62,965 nt of DNA from Clostridiales bacterium (GCA_015056055.1 SVHC01000016.1:1-62965), one strand, 5' to 3'; counted from the stretch's first letter, positions 44,562-54,633 are shown. A program made the numbers and translations. Notes: generated by a model from the letters alone, not told the origin.

Positions 44562-46310
44562 ATGAACTACATTCAAAAGATCGAGCAAAACATGACATCC
44601 GGCGAAAAACGCCGTCTTCAGAATATCTGGGAGCCGCAGATTGTTGCCACTCCTCCTTCAAATGCATGGATGGATATGTGCGTAATGCCGGACGGCGAAA
44701 TTCGGCATTACGGAAAATACAGAGGTGAAAGAGTCTATATCGCCTCCCGCGACGGCGGTCTTTCATGGAAGACCTGCGACGTGGAGAATATGACCACGCT
44801 GTGTTCCGCAATGCAAAGCCCTTACAGCGGGCGCTGGATTCAATCGTACTTTCTGCAGGGCGAAGGCGGTTTTCAGGGCAGCGAAATGCCAACGCCGCCC
44901 AAAGGCGCATCCGGATGGCAGGCCGCGCTTTCCGACGAAGGTCCCGGCGGACAGGTGAAGTGGGTCAAAATTTGCGATAACGATGTTCGCTGTCCCAGGC
45001 ATCCGCTGGCGCTGAAACATCGTCAGCGCATTCTGATCACCGCCAACCACTATACATGGCCCATGTCGCCCATTGTTGCAAGGACGGATGACGAAGGCGA
45101 AACCTGGCAGGTTTCCGTGCTGAAAGCTGCTCCGCTGCATGAACCTGCATGGCCGCATCAGGGCGTCCGCTGGCAAAACGGTGCCTGCGAAGCAACGATC
45201 ATGGAACGAGGGGACGGCAGCCTTTTGTTGATTGCGCGCACCTCGCAGGATTATCATTATTCCTACGAATCCTTCGACGGCGGCGAAACATGGACGGACC
45301 CACAGCCGACCACGCTGCACGGCACGCTGACGATGCCGACTCTGCTGAAACTCTCCACGGGCGAAGGATTGATTTTCTTCTGCAATACGCAGCCGCTAGC
45401 GGAGGTAAACCACCGCGCAGTTACTCCGCCTTTGAGCGAAGGCGAAATTCAAGGCACCGGCGAAGACGTTTTTACAAACCGCGATGCCAACCACTGCGCA
45501 ATCACCTTTGATGACGGCAAAACATGGCACGGTTTCCGCGAGCTGGCTCTGAATGCGATTCGAAATGAACCGGATTTCCGGACCAAAGGCGGCAGCGATG
45601 AAGTGCTCGACAAGAGCGTTCATCAGTTTCAGGCCATGGAACTGCCATTTGGAAAGGTACTCCTCTCCTTCGGGCAGCACCGCGAGTCGCGCCGTATGCT
45701 GATTTTTGATCCCAAATGGCTGTTGGAAAAGGAGCGTCAGGAAGATTTCCGTCAGGGACTTGTGAACATGACCACCCATGTTTATCTCAAAAGCGTATCC
45801 GGCAATTTCCGCGGTTTTTCCGGCCACTGTGCATGGAACCGCACATCCGGCGCGGTGCTGATGCCTTCCCCGGACAGCGATTTCCGCGAGGCGCTGTATA
45901 TTAAGGCCAATCCGGATGAACGTCTGTTTACGCCCCTGCAGGGCGCAGCATGGAATTTCCCCGCCGCAAAATGCGGAGAACTCACCATCACCCTCCGTCC
46001 CGGCGAGGAAGGGCTCGCAGTTACCCTTACCGATCGCTGGTTCAATCCGTGCGACGCATATACCGGCGTAAATTCTCCTTTCCAAATCACAATATATGCT
46101 TCTCAGTGTCCGAAAAACGAGTGGAGCACACTCGTCTGCCGATGGAGTGCGGAAAGCTGCGAATTTTGGCTGGATGACCAATTAATCTCCCATTGCAATC
46201 CCGCATGCGAAATGCCAAACGGTCTGAGCTATGTTATTCTCCAATCCGCTTTGACACCCAGTGCAAAGAGCGGAAGCTATATCAAATGCCTGCAAATGAG
46301 CGTCATTTGA
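44562..46310 (+). CDS. Sialidase-fold (Asp-box) protein 2
   Basis: A 582-aa protein with no signal peptide. The first about 400 residues form an Asp-box propeller (SRDGGLSW, TDDEGETW, SFDGGETW, TFDDGKTW). A C-terminal beta-sandwich, about residues 420-580, may be a lectin-like domain. It shares the fold with the divergent 43266 gene but differs in length and C-terminus. The substrate is unknown; neighbouring fucosidase and sugar isomerase genes suggest host or plant glycan breakdown. Start from GAAAGGATGATACG-ATG. Confidence 0.78.
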   Translation: MNYIQKIEQNMTSGEKRRLQNIWEPQIVATPPSNAWMDMCVMPDGEIRHYGKYRGERVYIASRDGGLSWKTCDVENMTTLCSAMQSPYSGRWIQSYFLQGEGGFQGSEMPTPPKGASGWQAALSDEGPGGQVKWVKICDNDVRCPRHPLALKHRQRILITANHYTWPMSPIVARTDDEGETWQVSVLKAAPLHEPAWPHQGVRWQNGACEATIMERGDGSLLLIARTSQDYHYSYESFDGGETWTDPQPTTLHGTLTMPTLLKLSTGEGLIFFCNTQPLAEVNHRAVTPPLSEGEIQGTGEDVFTNRDANHCAITFDDGKTWHGFRELALNAIRNEPDFRTKGGSDEVLDKSVHQFQAMELPFGKVLLSFGQHRESRRMLIFDPKWLLEKERQEDFRQGLVNMTTHVYLKSVSGNFRGFSGHCAWNRTSGAVLMPSPDSDFREALYIKANPDERLFTPLQGAAWNFPAAKCGELTITLRPGEEGLAVTLTDRWFNPCDAYTGVNSPFQITIYASQCPKNEWSTLVCRWSAESCEFWLDDQLISHCNPACEMPNGLSYVILQSALTPSAKSGSYIKCLQMSVI

Positions 46311-46343
46311 CCTATATTGATTCAGCCGAACTTCCGGAACAAA

Positions 46344-46384
46344 ATACAAGTACCACCGGTCAATCCGGTGGCACTTGTATTTTA
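46344..46384. terminator. Bidirectional terminator
   Basis: Stem ATACAAGT-CCACCGG/CCGGTGG-ACTTGTAT with TTTTA following, between convergent genes. Confidence 0.85.
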
Positions 46385-46448
46385 AGTAAAAATCCCTGGC
46401 AATTAGCTCAATCGTTCAAACATGCAGCAAAGTTTTATCTATCACCCC

Positions 46449-49400
46449 TCATTCAAAGATAATGGTATCATCATTGCCATAAGAATCCATATGGCAAATG
46501 AACTGTAACCTGAAAGCATTTGTCTTGTCCTCGACCAATCTTATAATGGCTTCATTATTCTTCTTTATATCTTCAAGAGTAACACCATCATGTTTTTCAC
46601 AATATTCACAAAGATTCAAAGTATATACCGGAGCAGACCACTCATTATACCAAAGATTCATAATCGCAGCCTCATCTGCTAGTGTAGATGTAATAATGGT
46701 ATATCTGTCACGAGGCAAAAGTTGTGCACCCTGATCAGTCCGAAGTGTTTCTGCAATATCAACAAACTGTCCACTGTAGCAACTTTCTATAATAAGAACT
46801 ACCTTTCCTTTCACTTTGGAAATTTTCTGCAAAATGACTTCATCCTGATAAATTACATCATCCTCCGTCAATCTTACCCAAGGAATAGGAACTTTATTTT
46901 GATATGCTCCGTGAACAAACATATATACATAAGTTGTATCATACCATCTGGATTCTTTAGCAATAACTTCATCCAATGCCACATCCATGTGAGCCGTTGT
47001 ACTCACCTTATATTCTCCGCAAACGCGTATGCCTTTCGTTTCAAAGAGATCACGCATCTTGGACAGGGCAGCATAACCATTTTTCGGATTTTTAGCCATC
47101 ACATGTCCGCTAACAATAAGAAATGCACGTTTGCGCCCTTCAGCAATCTCAGCATTCAACAGATGCGTGGGTGCCCAACGATAGATATCAATTCCCTCCT
47201 TTCTGTAATGCACCAAATTCCAGTATTCACCGAATTTGCCGCAAACCATAACAGTATCCTCGTAAAAAACGCTCTCTCCTGTCTTTTCCGAATAATATCG
47301 CTGCGCGTCTGCACATACGTATGCATACAGTTCCAAATATTCCTCAGTAGGATACATGGCATAGGGTGTTGCAATCGGTTCATAAACCGTCACCATTCCC
47401 TTTTCAACAGGCGATTTATCGCCTGTTGCCAAAAGGAATCTGTATGTTCCGGACCCATTTGCTTCGACAAGCTGTGCAGGAACCGTTACATCAACAGTAC
47501 CGTCGTCATTGAATCTGATGCCGGTTGCAGCGATTTTATTCACTTTGTCTATGCCGGTAAAAATGACATTCACATTCAGGAATTCCAGCGGAACATCCGA
47601 AGATACTCTTGCCGTCAAATCTCCCTGAGCTGGTGCAAACCAAATTGGCACAGCACCCTTATTCATTATACCACGCATAGCTTGCATGTTTCCGGAAAGA
47701 TATTCGATTCTCTCCGGATCAATTTCCGGAGTGGGGAGTGCTTCATTCCACTCGCTTACCAATTCGGCATTCACAAAGCCAAAACTCTTGCCAATGCACA
47801 CATATTTCCACGCACCAATGGTACCGAACATACGAACCGGCGTTCCGGCAGAATACCATACACCATCGTTATCCGAAGGCAGGTACCAAAGGCAGGCATC
47901 CTCAGCAAGGTAGTATACCGCACTGTCATTCACATAATCTATAATATAGACGATGTAATCCTCGCTATCTATCTCCTTCCCTTCGTAATATGCAGCAATC
48001 CGCAGTTCATGAATACCTGCACCAAGTTTATTTTGGGGCAATACGCAATCCATAGCGTACCATCCATTGCGTACATCACTTTCGCAGATCGTTGCATCAC
48101 CCTCATACACTTTCACATTGTCAGCGACAAAATTCATCTCAACGGTGATCAGCATATCCTGAGTATCATAATGAATACCCGCCGAATCAATTATCCCGTC
48201 ATGGCTTACGCCACCAATATGTGTATCCGCGTCAATTGTGATGTAGACCGGTTCCGTGCTGTATATTTCCCCGGCAAAATCCTGCTGCATGCATCCCTGC
48301 GCCTGAACTGCATAAGTTCCGCACATAGTAAAGTCTACAAAGAATGTTGTTCCAGTAGAAACTTCCGTCTGGAAAGCTTCCCCTTCAGGCGGAGTAACAA
48401 GCAGCTTTTTATACAATCCGGAAGCAAAGCTTGCCAGTTCCACGCGAGCCGTGCCGCCCAATACATTTTCGGTCAGCTGCGCGGCATTGGCAATCTCTAA
48501 CATTTCTGCCGTATCATGCACATTCACAGTTGCGCTTCCTTCGGACTGGTTGTATCCATATCCATATGCCATCACAACAACTGTATATATCCCCGCTCTT
48601 TGAGGTGTCGGAATCTGAATCCGGCAAACATCCCCAGAAGAAATACTGCCCTGCCACAGCCGCAAATCACCGCTATAGAGATACACGTTGTATCCATCTG
48701 CATTTTCAACCGGCTGCCAACTTACGATGAATTCACTTTTTACAATCTGCGCCCCGATTTCATCCACAACCGGTGCCGGCAGAGTTTCGACATTCATGGA
48801 GCCATCTGTTGCAGTCACTTTCAACAATTGCGCCTCACTGCAATTACCATATGTACCACTTTGGTATGCCTGGAAGCAAATCTGGCGAGCGCCTGCTTCC
48901 GTAAATATGCGGCTGAATTCAGCATGTCCGTTTTCATCAAGCTGATACTCCTCGTATGCCATTCCATCTGCAACAAAGCGAACCCAGCTTGCTCCGGGCG
49001 CGTACACCGTAAAGTCAACAGCTGTACCCACAACAATTTCACTGATTTCCTCGCCATCCCGGGACATTGCAAAGGACAGATGCACATCATTTTCCTGTGC
49101 CAAAAGCTCCACCATCTGGCTGATTTCCGTATCCCGTTCAACCAGACAGAAATCAGAACTAATTGCATACTCCGGATGGTAATATGCCACTTGATATTCC
49201 ATTCCGGGAATCAGTCCATCCACACTCCAATATCCGTTACGATCGGTAGTGTCATTGGCGACAACTGCCCCTTGATCCATATTTTCCAGGATCAGAACAT
49301 ATACATTTTCAATCCCCTTGCCGCCCTGCGTCGTTACATAACCGGATAGCGAACAGCATTCCGGCTGTATCGGTACAAAGTTTCCATTCCCATCATCTTC

Positions 49401-51152
49401 CCAATCCGAAAATGATTTGAATGCAATCTCATTCTCCTCCGCATAGGTTTCAGCCTCAGAACCGAGTTCACCGTAGATAGTGAGTTCATCGCTGCAATAG
49501 CCAAAAGCTCCGTAGCCTATGGATACAACGCTGCCAGGAATAGCAATGCTTGTCAGGCTGGAACAACCATAGAATGCAGATTCTTTTATGGCTATAACGC
49601 CGTTGGGAATAATTATGCTTGTCAGACCGGAACAATCAGAGAATGTGTTCTCTTCTATGAACCTAACGCCTTCAGAAATAGTTATGCTTGTCAGGCTGGA
49701 GCAAAGAGTGAATGCCCCCTCTCCGATGGACGTAACGCCTTCGGGAATAGTTATGCTTGTCAGGCCGGAACACCAAATGAATGCCTCATTTCCGATGGAC
49801 GTAACGCCTTCGGGAATAGTTATGCCTGTCAGGCCGGAACAAAACAGGAATGCACGATCTCCGATGGACGTAACGCCTTCAGGAATGGTTATGCTTGTCA
49901 GGCCGGAACAATAGGCGAATGCCTCATCTCCGATGGACGTAACACCTTCGGGAATAGTTATGCTTGTCAGACCGGAACAATTGGCGAATACCTCATCTCC
50001 GATGGACGTAACGCCTTCGGGAATAGTTATGCTTGTCAGGCCGGAACAACAGGCGAATGCCTCATCTCCGATGGACGTAACGCCATCGGGAATAGTTATG
50101 CTTGTCAGGTCGAAACATTCATAGAATGCACGATTTCCGATTCTAGTCACCATTTTACTTCCAACGTAGCTGGGAATTACTACATCAGGATTGCTCCAGG
50201 TATAGCCAGTTATTTCAACAGTACCGTCATCCAGTTCGTTTATGGTAAAAACATCTTTCGGTGTGTATTCACTTTTGTAAGTGTCATATTTAATTCCATT
50301 AACAGCGCAGTATTCCTCTGCATAACCGCCTGCGACAACAGATACAGTCAGTTTGGGGGTTCCATAAAATGCGTCTTCTCCGATGAAAAAAACAGATTCA
50401 GGTACATACACGCTCTCCAGAAGATCGCAATTAATAAACGCGTACGCTCCAATAGAGGTAACAGTTTCAGGCAAATGCACAGAAACAAGACTACAGTCAG
50501 AAAAAGCATCGTCCCAAATTTCAGTAAGTCCTTCGGGCAAAATAATCTTTGAAAGATTGCTACACCCTCGAAAAGCAGCTACACCAACAGATGTCACTCC
50601 GGACGAAATCTTTATACTGGTTAAGCTACTGCATTCGTAAAATGAATAGTAACCAATCATGCTGATTGTATGCCCATTCAACGTTTCAGGCATAACAATA
50701 TCTCCACCATCACCGACATAACCGGTAACCATAGCAGTGTTATCAGCGTTGACCGTATATTCGAAGTCTTCTTCCGGAGCAGTTTCAACTGCCGGAATAA
50801 TCAGCTTTTTTTCCACAGCCCATTCATAGGCATAGCAATCCTCAGGCACAATTACTTTAAACGTGCCGCAGTTTTCAAACGCATCCTCCGCAATGAATGT
50901 AAGCGAACCCGGCAGTTCAATCTCCGTCAGTGAACTGCCGGCAAATGCTTTCGACCGAATTTCCGTCGTTCCGTCCGGTACGATGACCTTTTCGATGGAT
51001 GTGTTGCCGTAGAATGCCTGCTCATCGATAATCCGCAGTGATGACGGCAGATTCAGCGTTGCCACAGCTTCGGCAATGGTACAGATGTCTGCACACAACA
51101 GTATCAGTGCCAGAAAAATCGCCCCTAGTTTTTGTCCTTTTCTGCTCATCAT
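46449..51152 (-). CDS. Giant secreted BspA-type LRR protein with C-terminal caspase-like domain
   Basis: A 1567-aa exported protein (signal at about residues 9-30). The N-terminal half has BspA/LRR_5 repeats, including nine tandem 23-residue copies of LTSITIPEGVTSIGDEAF type. Then come a carboxypeptidase-regulatory-like domain (LSGYVTTQGGKGIENVYVLI), several Ig/FN3-like domains (FIVSWQPVENADGYNVYLY), and an SH3b-like segment (WYSAGTPVRMFGTIGAWKYV). The last about 220 residues resemble the C13/caspase clan: His in YVYMFVHGAY (about residue 1415) and Cys in VVLIIESCYSGQF (about 1457). Start ATG 51152 or the next ATG at 51149, after GGAG. More AT-rich than its neighbours. It may be a surface adhesin with a self-processing or secreted protease. 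Confidence 0.78.
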   Translation of the reverse strand: MMSRKGQKLGAIFLALILLCADICTIAEAVATLNLPSSLRIIDEQAFYGNTSIEKVIVPDGTTEIRSKAFAGSSLTEIELPGSLTFIAEDAFENCGTFKVIVPEDCYAYEWAVEKKLIIPAVETAPEEDFEYTVNADNTAMVTGYVGDGGDIVMPETLNGHTISMIGYYSFYECSSLTSIKISSGVTSVGVAAFRGCSNLSKIILPEGLTEIWDDAFSDCSLVSVHLPETVTSIGAYAFINCDLLESVYVPESVFFIGEDAFYGTPKLTVSVVAGGYAEEYCAVNGIKYDTYKSEYTPKDVFTINELDDGTVEITGYTWSNPDVVIPSYVGSKMVTRIGNRAFYECFDLTSITIPDGVTSIGDEAFACCSGLTSITIPEGVTSIGDEVFANCSGLTSITIPEGVTSIGDEAFAYCSGLTSITIPEGVTSIGDRAFLFCSGLTGITIPEGVTSIGNEAFIWCSGLTSITIPEGVTSIGEGAFTLCSSLTSITISEGVRFIEENTFSDCSGLTSIIIPNGVIAIKESAFYGCSSLTSIAIPGSVVSIGYGAFGYCSDELTIYGELGSEAETYAEENEIAFKSFSDWEDDGNGNFVPIQPECCSLSGYVTTQGGKGIENVYVLILENMDQGAVVANDTTDRNGYWSVDGLIPGMEYQVAYYHPEYAISSDFCLVERDTEISQMVELLAQENDVHLSFAMSRDGEEISEIVVGTAVDFTVYAPGASWVRFVADGMAYEEYQLDENGHAEFSRIFTEAGARQICFQAYQSGTYGNCSEAQLLKVTATDGSMNVETLPAPVVDEIGAQIVKSEFIVSWQPVENADGYNVYLYSGDLRLWQGSISSGDVCRIQIPTPQRAGIYTVVVMAYGYGYNQSEGSATVNVHDTAEMLEIANAAQLTENVLGGTARVELASFASGLYKKLLVTPPEGEAFQTEVSTGTTFFVDFTMCGTYAVQAQGCMQQDFAGEIYSTEPVYITIDADTHIGGVSHDGIIDSAGIHYDTQDMLITVEMNFVADNVKVYEGDATICESDVRNGWYAMDCVLPQNKLGAGIHELRIAAYYEGKEIDSEDYIVYIIDYVNDSAVYYLAEDACLWYLPSDNDGVWYSAGTPVRMFGTIGAWKYVCIGKSFGFVNAELVSEWNEALPTPEIDPERIEYLSGNMQAMRGIMNKGAVPIWFAPAQGDLTARVSSDVPLEFLNVNVIFTGIDKVNKIAATGIRFNDDGTVDVTVPAQLVEANGSGTYRFLLATGDKSPVEKGMVTVYEPIATPYAMYPTEEYLELYAYVCADAQRYYSEKTGESVFYEDTVMVCGKFGEYWNLVHYRKEGIDIYRWAPTHLLNAEIAEGRKRAFLIVSGHVMAKNPKNGYAALSKMRDLFETKGIRVCGEYKVSTTAHMDVALDEVIAKESRWYDTTYVYMFVHGAYQNKVPIPWVRLTEDDVIYQDEVILQKISKVKGKVVLIIESCYSGQFVDIAETLRTDQGAQLLPRDRYTIITSTLADEAAIMNLWYNEWSAPVYTLNLCEYCEKHDGVTLEDIKKNNEAIIRLVEDKTNAFRLQFICHMDSYGNDDTIIFE
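49560..50150 (-). repeat. Tandem 69-bp repeats in the LRR gene
   Basis: About nine tandem 69-bp units encode the 23-residue LRRs. The central units are nearly identical in DNA (GGACGTAACGCCTTCGGGA recurs on the plus strand), so copy number could change by slippage or recombination. Confidence 0.85.
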
Positions 51153-51207
51153 ATATCTCCTTCGTTTTATTAAGCATTCAAAAAAATCATAAATTCCTAT
51201 TTGTATT

Positions 51208-51236
51208 ATAATATTTATACTTCAGTTTGTCTACAA
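51208..51236 (-). promoter_or_regulatory. Promoter of the LRR/caspase-like gene
   Basis: TTGTAG (51231-51236), 17-bp spacer, TATTAT (51208-51213) on the minus strand. Confidence 0.6.
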
Positions 51237-51345
51237 TCATTCAGTGCAATTGCGGATGTTTAGTCTCTGCATATCTGACGTTTCGGGGCGTATCAAACTT
51301 CCAGAGCCGCTTTTTAATATTCCGCCGCCTTTTCCCTTTTCACCC

Positions 51346-51374
51346 TTGCATTTAAAGGCATACAGATATATAAT
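51346..51374 (+). promoter_or_regulatory. Promoter of the fucosidase gene
   Basis: TTGCAT (51346-51351), 17-bp spacer, TATAAT (51369-51374). Confidence 0.75.
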
Positions 51375-51443
51375 GTTCTTAACAAGCCAATCTACTCATA
51401 CCCATTTTGCAAGATACATTTCCATAGGGAGGACAATGCATTT

Positions 51444-52703
51444 ATGGCAAGCCCTGAAAGAATTCAATGGTTCAGCAGCCTGAAATACGGCATGTTCCTG
51501 CATTACGGCATTTATTCCAGCATCGGCCGCTGCGAGTGGACATACTGGCTGGACGATTTCACCGTGGATGAATATGCTCAGCTGGAAAAGAATTTCCATC
51601 CTGATGAAGGAATCGCCGATGAATGGGCGCAGACCGCCAAGGAAGCCGGCATGAAATACATGGTGCTCACTACCCGTCACCATGACGGTTATTGCCTGTG
51701 GAACACCGCCACCCAGGATTACAACTCCGTAAAGGGCACCCCGGGCCGCGATATCGTGGCTGAATACGTGGAAGCCTGCCGCAAGGCCGGACTCGCCGTC
51801 GGTCTGTACTATTCCGTTTATGACTGGCGCTATAAGTGCACCTGGAACAAGAAGAAGAGCGCATGGACCGAAGAAGATGCCAAGAGCGCAAAAGACTTTT
51901 TGGCCATGGTATATGCGCAGGTGCGCGAACTGCTGACCAATTACGGCAAAATCGATATCCTGTGGTTTGACAGCACCTGGCTGCCGGAAGATACCACAGC
52001 CGAAGAATTGTATCAGGATCTGATCGACATGGCGCGCGAACTGCAGCCCGGCATCCTGATGAACGACCGCACCGGCGTAAAGTGCGATTTCGGCACACCG
52101 GAACGTGCCATCGAACCTGCAAAGGACCGCGCATGGGAATCCTGCCTCACGCTGGATCCCGTCAGCTGGGGTCATGTTCCCTATAGCCCCAGCCGCAAAA
52201 CCACCCCGAATGTGGTTCATGATCTGATGTTCACGCTGGCCGGCGGCGGAAATCTGCTGCTCAACAGCGGCCCCACCGCCAAAGGCTGGCTGCACAAGGG
52301 AGAAAAGCAGACCATCCTTGAAGTCGGTGAATGGTATAAGAAATATGCCGAGGCATTCCGCAACATCACCACAAGCCCGTTGGACGATTACGGCAGCATC
52401 TTCTCCTGCTGCGGTGAGCACGTTCGCTTCATCGGATCGGATGATCCCTGCGTACATTACATGTTCACCAAGTGCTGGATGGGCACCGAATTCTGGGTAG
52501 GTCGTGTCGGCACCGAGGTCGAAAGCGTCACCCTGCTGCCCGATAACACGCCCGTGGAATTCCATACCAACGGCAGAAACCGCCTGATCCTGACCGGTCT
52601 GCCGGAAACCGCACCCGATCCCTATTCCACCGTGTTCAAAATCACCTTCAAAGAGCCCGCAAAGGTTTACACCATCCCCGACAGCGAGCGCGGTTCGCTG
52701 TAA
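51444..52703 (+). CDS. GH29 alpha-L-fucosidase
   Basis: A 419-aa GH29 enzyme, cytoplasmic (no signal peptide). WFSSLKYGMFLHYGIYSS, LTTRHHDGYCLWNTATQDYN (substrate-binding His pair near 79-80) and the nucleophile Asp176 in IDILWFDSTW identify the family. A short C-terminal beta domain follows. Start at 51444; GGGAGG lies 12 bases upstream. It probably releases fucose from imported host or plant oligosaccharides and lies back to back with the LRR gene. Confidence 0.92.
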   Translation: MASPERIQWFSSLKYGMFLHYGIYSSIGRCEWTYWLDDFTVDEYAQLEKNFHPDEGIADEWAQTAKEAGMKYMVLTTRHHDGYCLWNTATQDYNSVKGTPGRDIVAEYVEACRKAGLAVGLYYSVYDWRYKCTWNKKKSAWTEEDAKSAKDFLAMVYAQVRELLTNYGKIDILWFDSTWLPEDTTAEELYQDLIDMARELQPGILMNDRTGVKCDFGTPERAIEPAKDRAWESCLTLDPVSWGHVPYSPSRKTTPNVVHDLMFTLAGGGNLLLNSGPTAKGWLHKGEKQTILEVGEWYKKYAEAFRNITTSPLDDYGSIFSCCGEHVRFIGSDDPCVHYMFTKCWMGTEFWVGRVGTEVESVTLLPDNTPVEFHTNGRNRLILTGLPETAPDPYSTVFKITFKEPAKVYTIPDSERGSL

Positions 52704-52709
52704 AGCATG

Positions 52710-52752
52710 AAAAAGCGCTGTTGCAGATTTTTGTTTCTGCAACAGCGCTTTT
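52710..52752. terminator. Bidirectional terminator
   Basis: Stem AAAAGCGCTGTTGCAG/CTGCAACAGCGCTTTT between convergent fucosidase and isomerase genes. Confidence 0.9.
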
Positions 52753-52768
52753 GTTTTATACCTCTGCG

Positions 52769-53623
52769 TTATCCAAGTCGGCTGCACTTCAAAAAGCTGT
52801 CCACAACCTCCTGCGCCGTGTAGAGGTATTCCTTCATGCTAACCTCAAACATCCACGGGCCGCGGTAACCGGCCTTGATAAGACGCCTGCACACCGTTTC
52901 CCACGGAACAATGCCGCCCTCTTCGCCGGGTTTCCAGTGGCGTTCGCCGAGTTTGCCGCTGAAGAACTGTATTGTGTCGTTTTCCAACACACCGGGAGCC
53001 ATCTTCGGATTGCAGGAAGTCCTGCCCGCGTCGTAATCGGACAGATGCGTCGTGATCACATACTTTTCAAGGTCATCAAGGAATTCCTCGTGGCTTTGCA
53101 AAAGCAGGTGGTTCACATCGAAACACAGACCTGCGCAGCAATCCATCAGCTTCAGGATTTCCCCGCTTTTTTCCAGCGGCGAACGGGGCATATTTTCCAC
53201 CGCGACCCGCATGCCGCAGCGCGCTGCAAAGGTACTCATTTCATCCAGACTTCTGCGGCAGGCATCGATGATCTTCTGCAGATGCGCGTCGTCTCCGTGT
53301 CCTTCCAGACCGTGCACAACCACGATTTTCGAACCCCATCCCGCAGCCGCACGCATCACATGCATCAGATTCTGCACATTGCGCCTGCGCATATCCTCAT
53401 CCAGTGAGCAGATATCCCACATCCCGCCGGTGGGCAGATGGGTGGACCACACATCAATATCGGCATCCGTCAGCGCATCCCAGACCCTGCCGCCATCTTC
53501 CAGCGCCTGTTCAACACTGTCACGGCTGGCAAATAAACAAAGTTCCGCCTCGTTGATACCGGCAGCCTTGAATTCCGCCGCGCGGTCCATAGTCGCAGGG
53601 GTAATAGCAAAACCCAGCCTCAT
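52769..53623 (-). CDS. Sugar phosphate isomerase/epimerase (AP-endonuclease-2 fold)
   Basis: A 284-aa TIM-barrel protein of the xylose isomerase-like/IolE-type family. KIVVVHGLEGHGDD, MRVAVENMPRSPLEKSGEIL (metal Glu), LCFDVNHLLLQ (metal Asp/His) and YVITTHLSDYD fit the metal-binding strand ends. Members isomerise or epimerise sugars, inositols or keto-sugars. No neighbour fixes the substrate. It precedes a small unknown gene; the two may be co-transcribed. Confidence 0.82.
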   Translation of the reverse strand: MRLGFAITPATMDRAAEFKAAGINEAELCLFASRDSVEQALEDGGRVWDALTDADIDVWSTHLPTGGMWDICSLDEDMRRRNVQNLMHVMRAAAGWGSKIVVVHGLEGHGDDAHLQKIIDACRRSLDEMSTFAARCGMRVAVENMPRSPLEKSGEILKLMDCCAGLCFDVNHLLLQSHEEFLDDLEKYVITTHLSDYDAGRTSCNPKMAPGVLENDTIQFFSGKLGERHWKPGEEGGIVPWETVCRRLIKAGYRGPWMFEVSMKEYLYTAQEVVDSFLKCSRLG

Positions 53624-53663
53624 TTGTTTATCCTCCCTGTATTCTGCATTGATGGTAAAAAAC

Positions 53664-53864
53664 TTATCCTTCCAGTGAAAGCCCTATCGCAGAAAATATC
53701 TTCTGTGCTTCCTCTTCGTCATACTCATAGTATGCAGCGCCGGCATTTCCGCAGGAGAAGAATACACCATATCCATTCTTGGCTTTGGCAATTCTGCAAA
53801 TCATGTCGGTATTGATAATCGCTTCTTCTTTGCTCTTTTTATCTTTGACTTTCACAAATGGCAT
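53664..53864 (-). CDS. Small hypothetical protein
   Basis: 66 aa, beginning MPFVKVKDKKSKEEAIINTD and ending EEAQKIFSAIGLSLEG. AAAGGA lies nine bases before ATG. No domain is recognised; a central Cys-Gly stretch (FFSCGNAGAAYY) is notable. The pattern of an unfolded start, short strands and a C-terminal helix resembles small Firmicutes proteins of unknown role. It lies 40 bases upstream of the isomerase gene. Confidence 0.65.
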   Translation of the reverse strand: MPFVKVKDKKSKEEAIINTDMICRIAKAKNGYGVFFSCGNAGAAYYEYDEEEAQKIFSAIGLSLEG

Positions 53865-54008
53865 GTTCTCTATCCTTTCTGCGGATCTGGGGAATGCCTA
53901 TATCTTAATGCATTCTCCGAATCCCGTATTGTTTTCTCTTTATGCTACAATTGTACCATATCATGCATGTTTTTACAATCCAACTGCGCTCACCCATTTA
54001 CGTTACGC

Positions 54009-54039
54009 AAAAAAGCCGCACCCTTACGGGTGCGGCTTT
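54009..54039 (-). terminator. Displaced native terminator of gap
   Basis: Minus-strand stem AAAGCCGCACCC/GGGTGCGGCTTT followed by TTTTTT. It lies just beyond the left copy of the gap 3' end, so before integration it would have followed gap. Confidence 0.8.
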
Positions 54040-54061
54040 CATATACTCACTAAGCGGGTAA

Positions 54062-54125
54062 ATTATGCCAGCTCTGCGAAGTACTTGATGGTGCGGACCA
54101 TCTGAGAAACGTAGGAGTTCTCATT
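54062..54125 (-). repeat. Left attachment site: 64-bp copy of the gap 3' end
   Basis: Identical over 64 bp to 62659-62722. It encodes the last 20 residues and stop of GAPDH on the minus strand but no start or other gap sequence. Just outside the match the two copies differ at once. This is the left end of the integrated element. Confidence 0.93.
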
Positions 54126-54633
54126 CAATCCCGATAAAACCGGATGAGAGATTAAAATGTTGCGCTATTCCACTATTCTTCACTACAGTCGTCTGCTTTT
54201 TGTATTGTGCCGTTGTAGAGGTTGAACCCACATCTACATTACTGGCAGATTTAGTATATCACACCTTTACAGCCCCTTTGATTTACATAAGTCATTATAG
54301 CGGGAGATTAGTGGAGATTGAGGAAAAGAGAGCAAGATAAGGGGAGATTAAGGGAAATAAGGAATAAAAAACGCGTTTGAATGCGGGAAAGCTCTAAAAA
54401 GGTGTTTGTTAATTTTGTTAAGTTGTGAATTAACATATTTTTACATTCAGTGTGCCGTTATCGAAGATTGTGTGCCTACATATAGCGTTTTACTATACGC
54501 ATCAAATACAATATATAGACTGAATGTTAAAGAATCGAAAACTACAGTTGGCTTATGTAGTGTTTTTTCTAAGCCACCTATGCTATAATAATATCACAGT
54601 CAAGCGAGCGACACACGAAGGGAGGAAAACACA
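54126..54633. other. Left-end non-coding region with direct repeats
   Basis: About 500 bases without a credible gene. Three GGAGATT(A/G)AG-like direct repeats (near 54302, 54312 and 54342) could be integrase arm sites or iterons. GGCTTA/TAAGCC and an extended TGC-TATAAT near 54590 lie just before the first gene. Confidence 0.5.
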
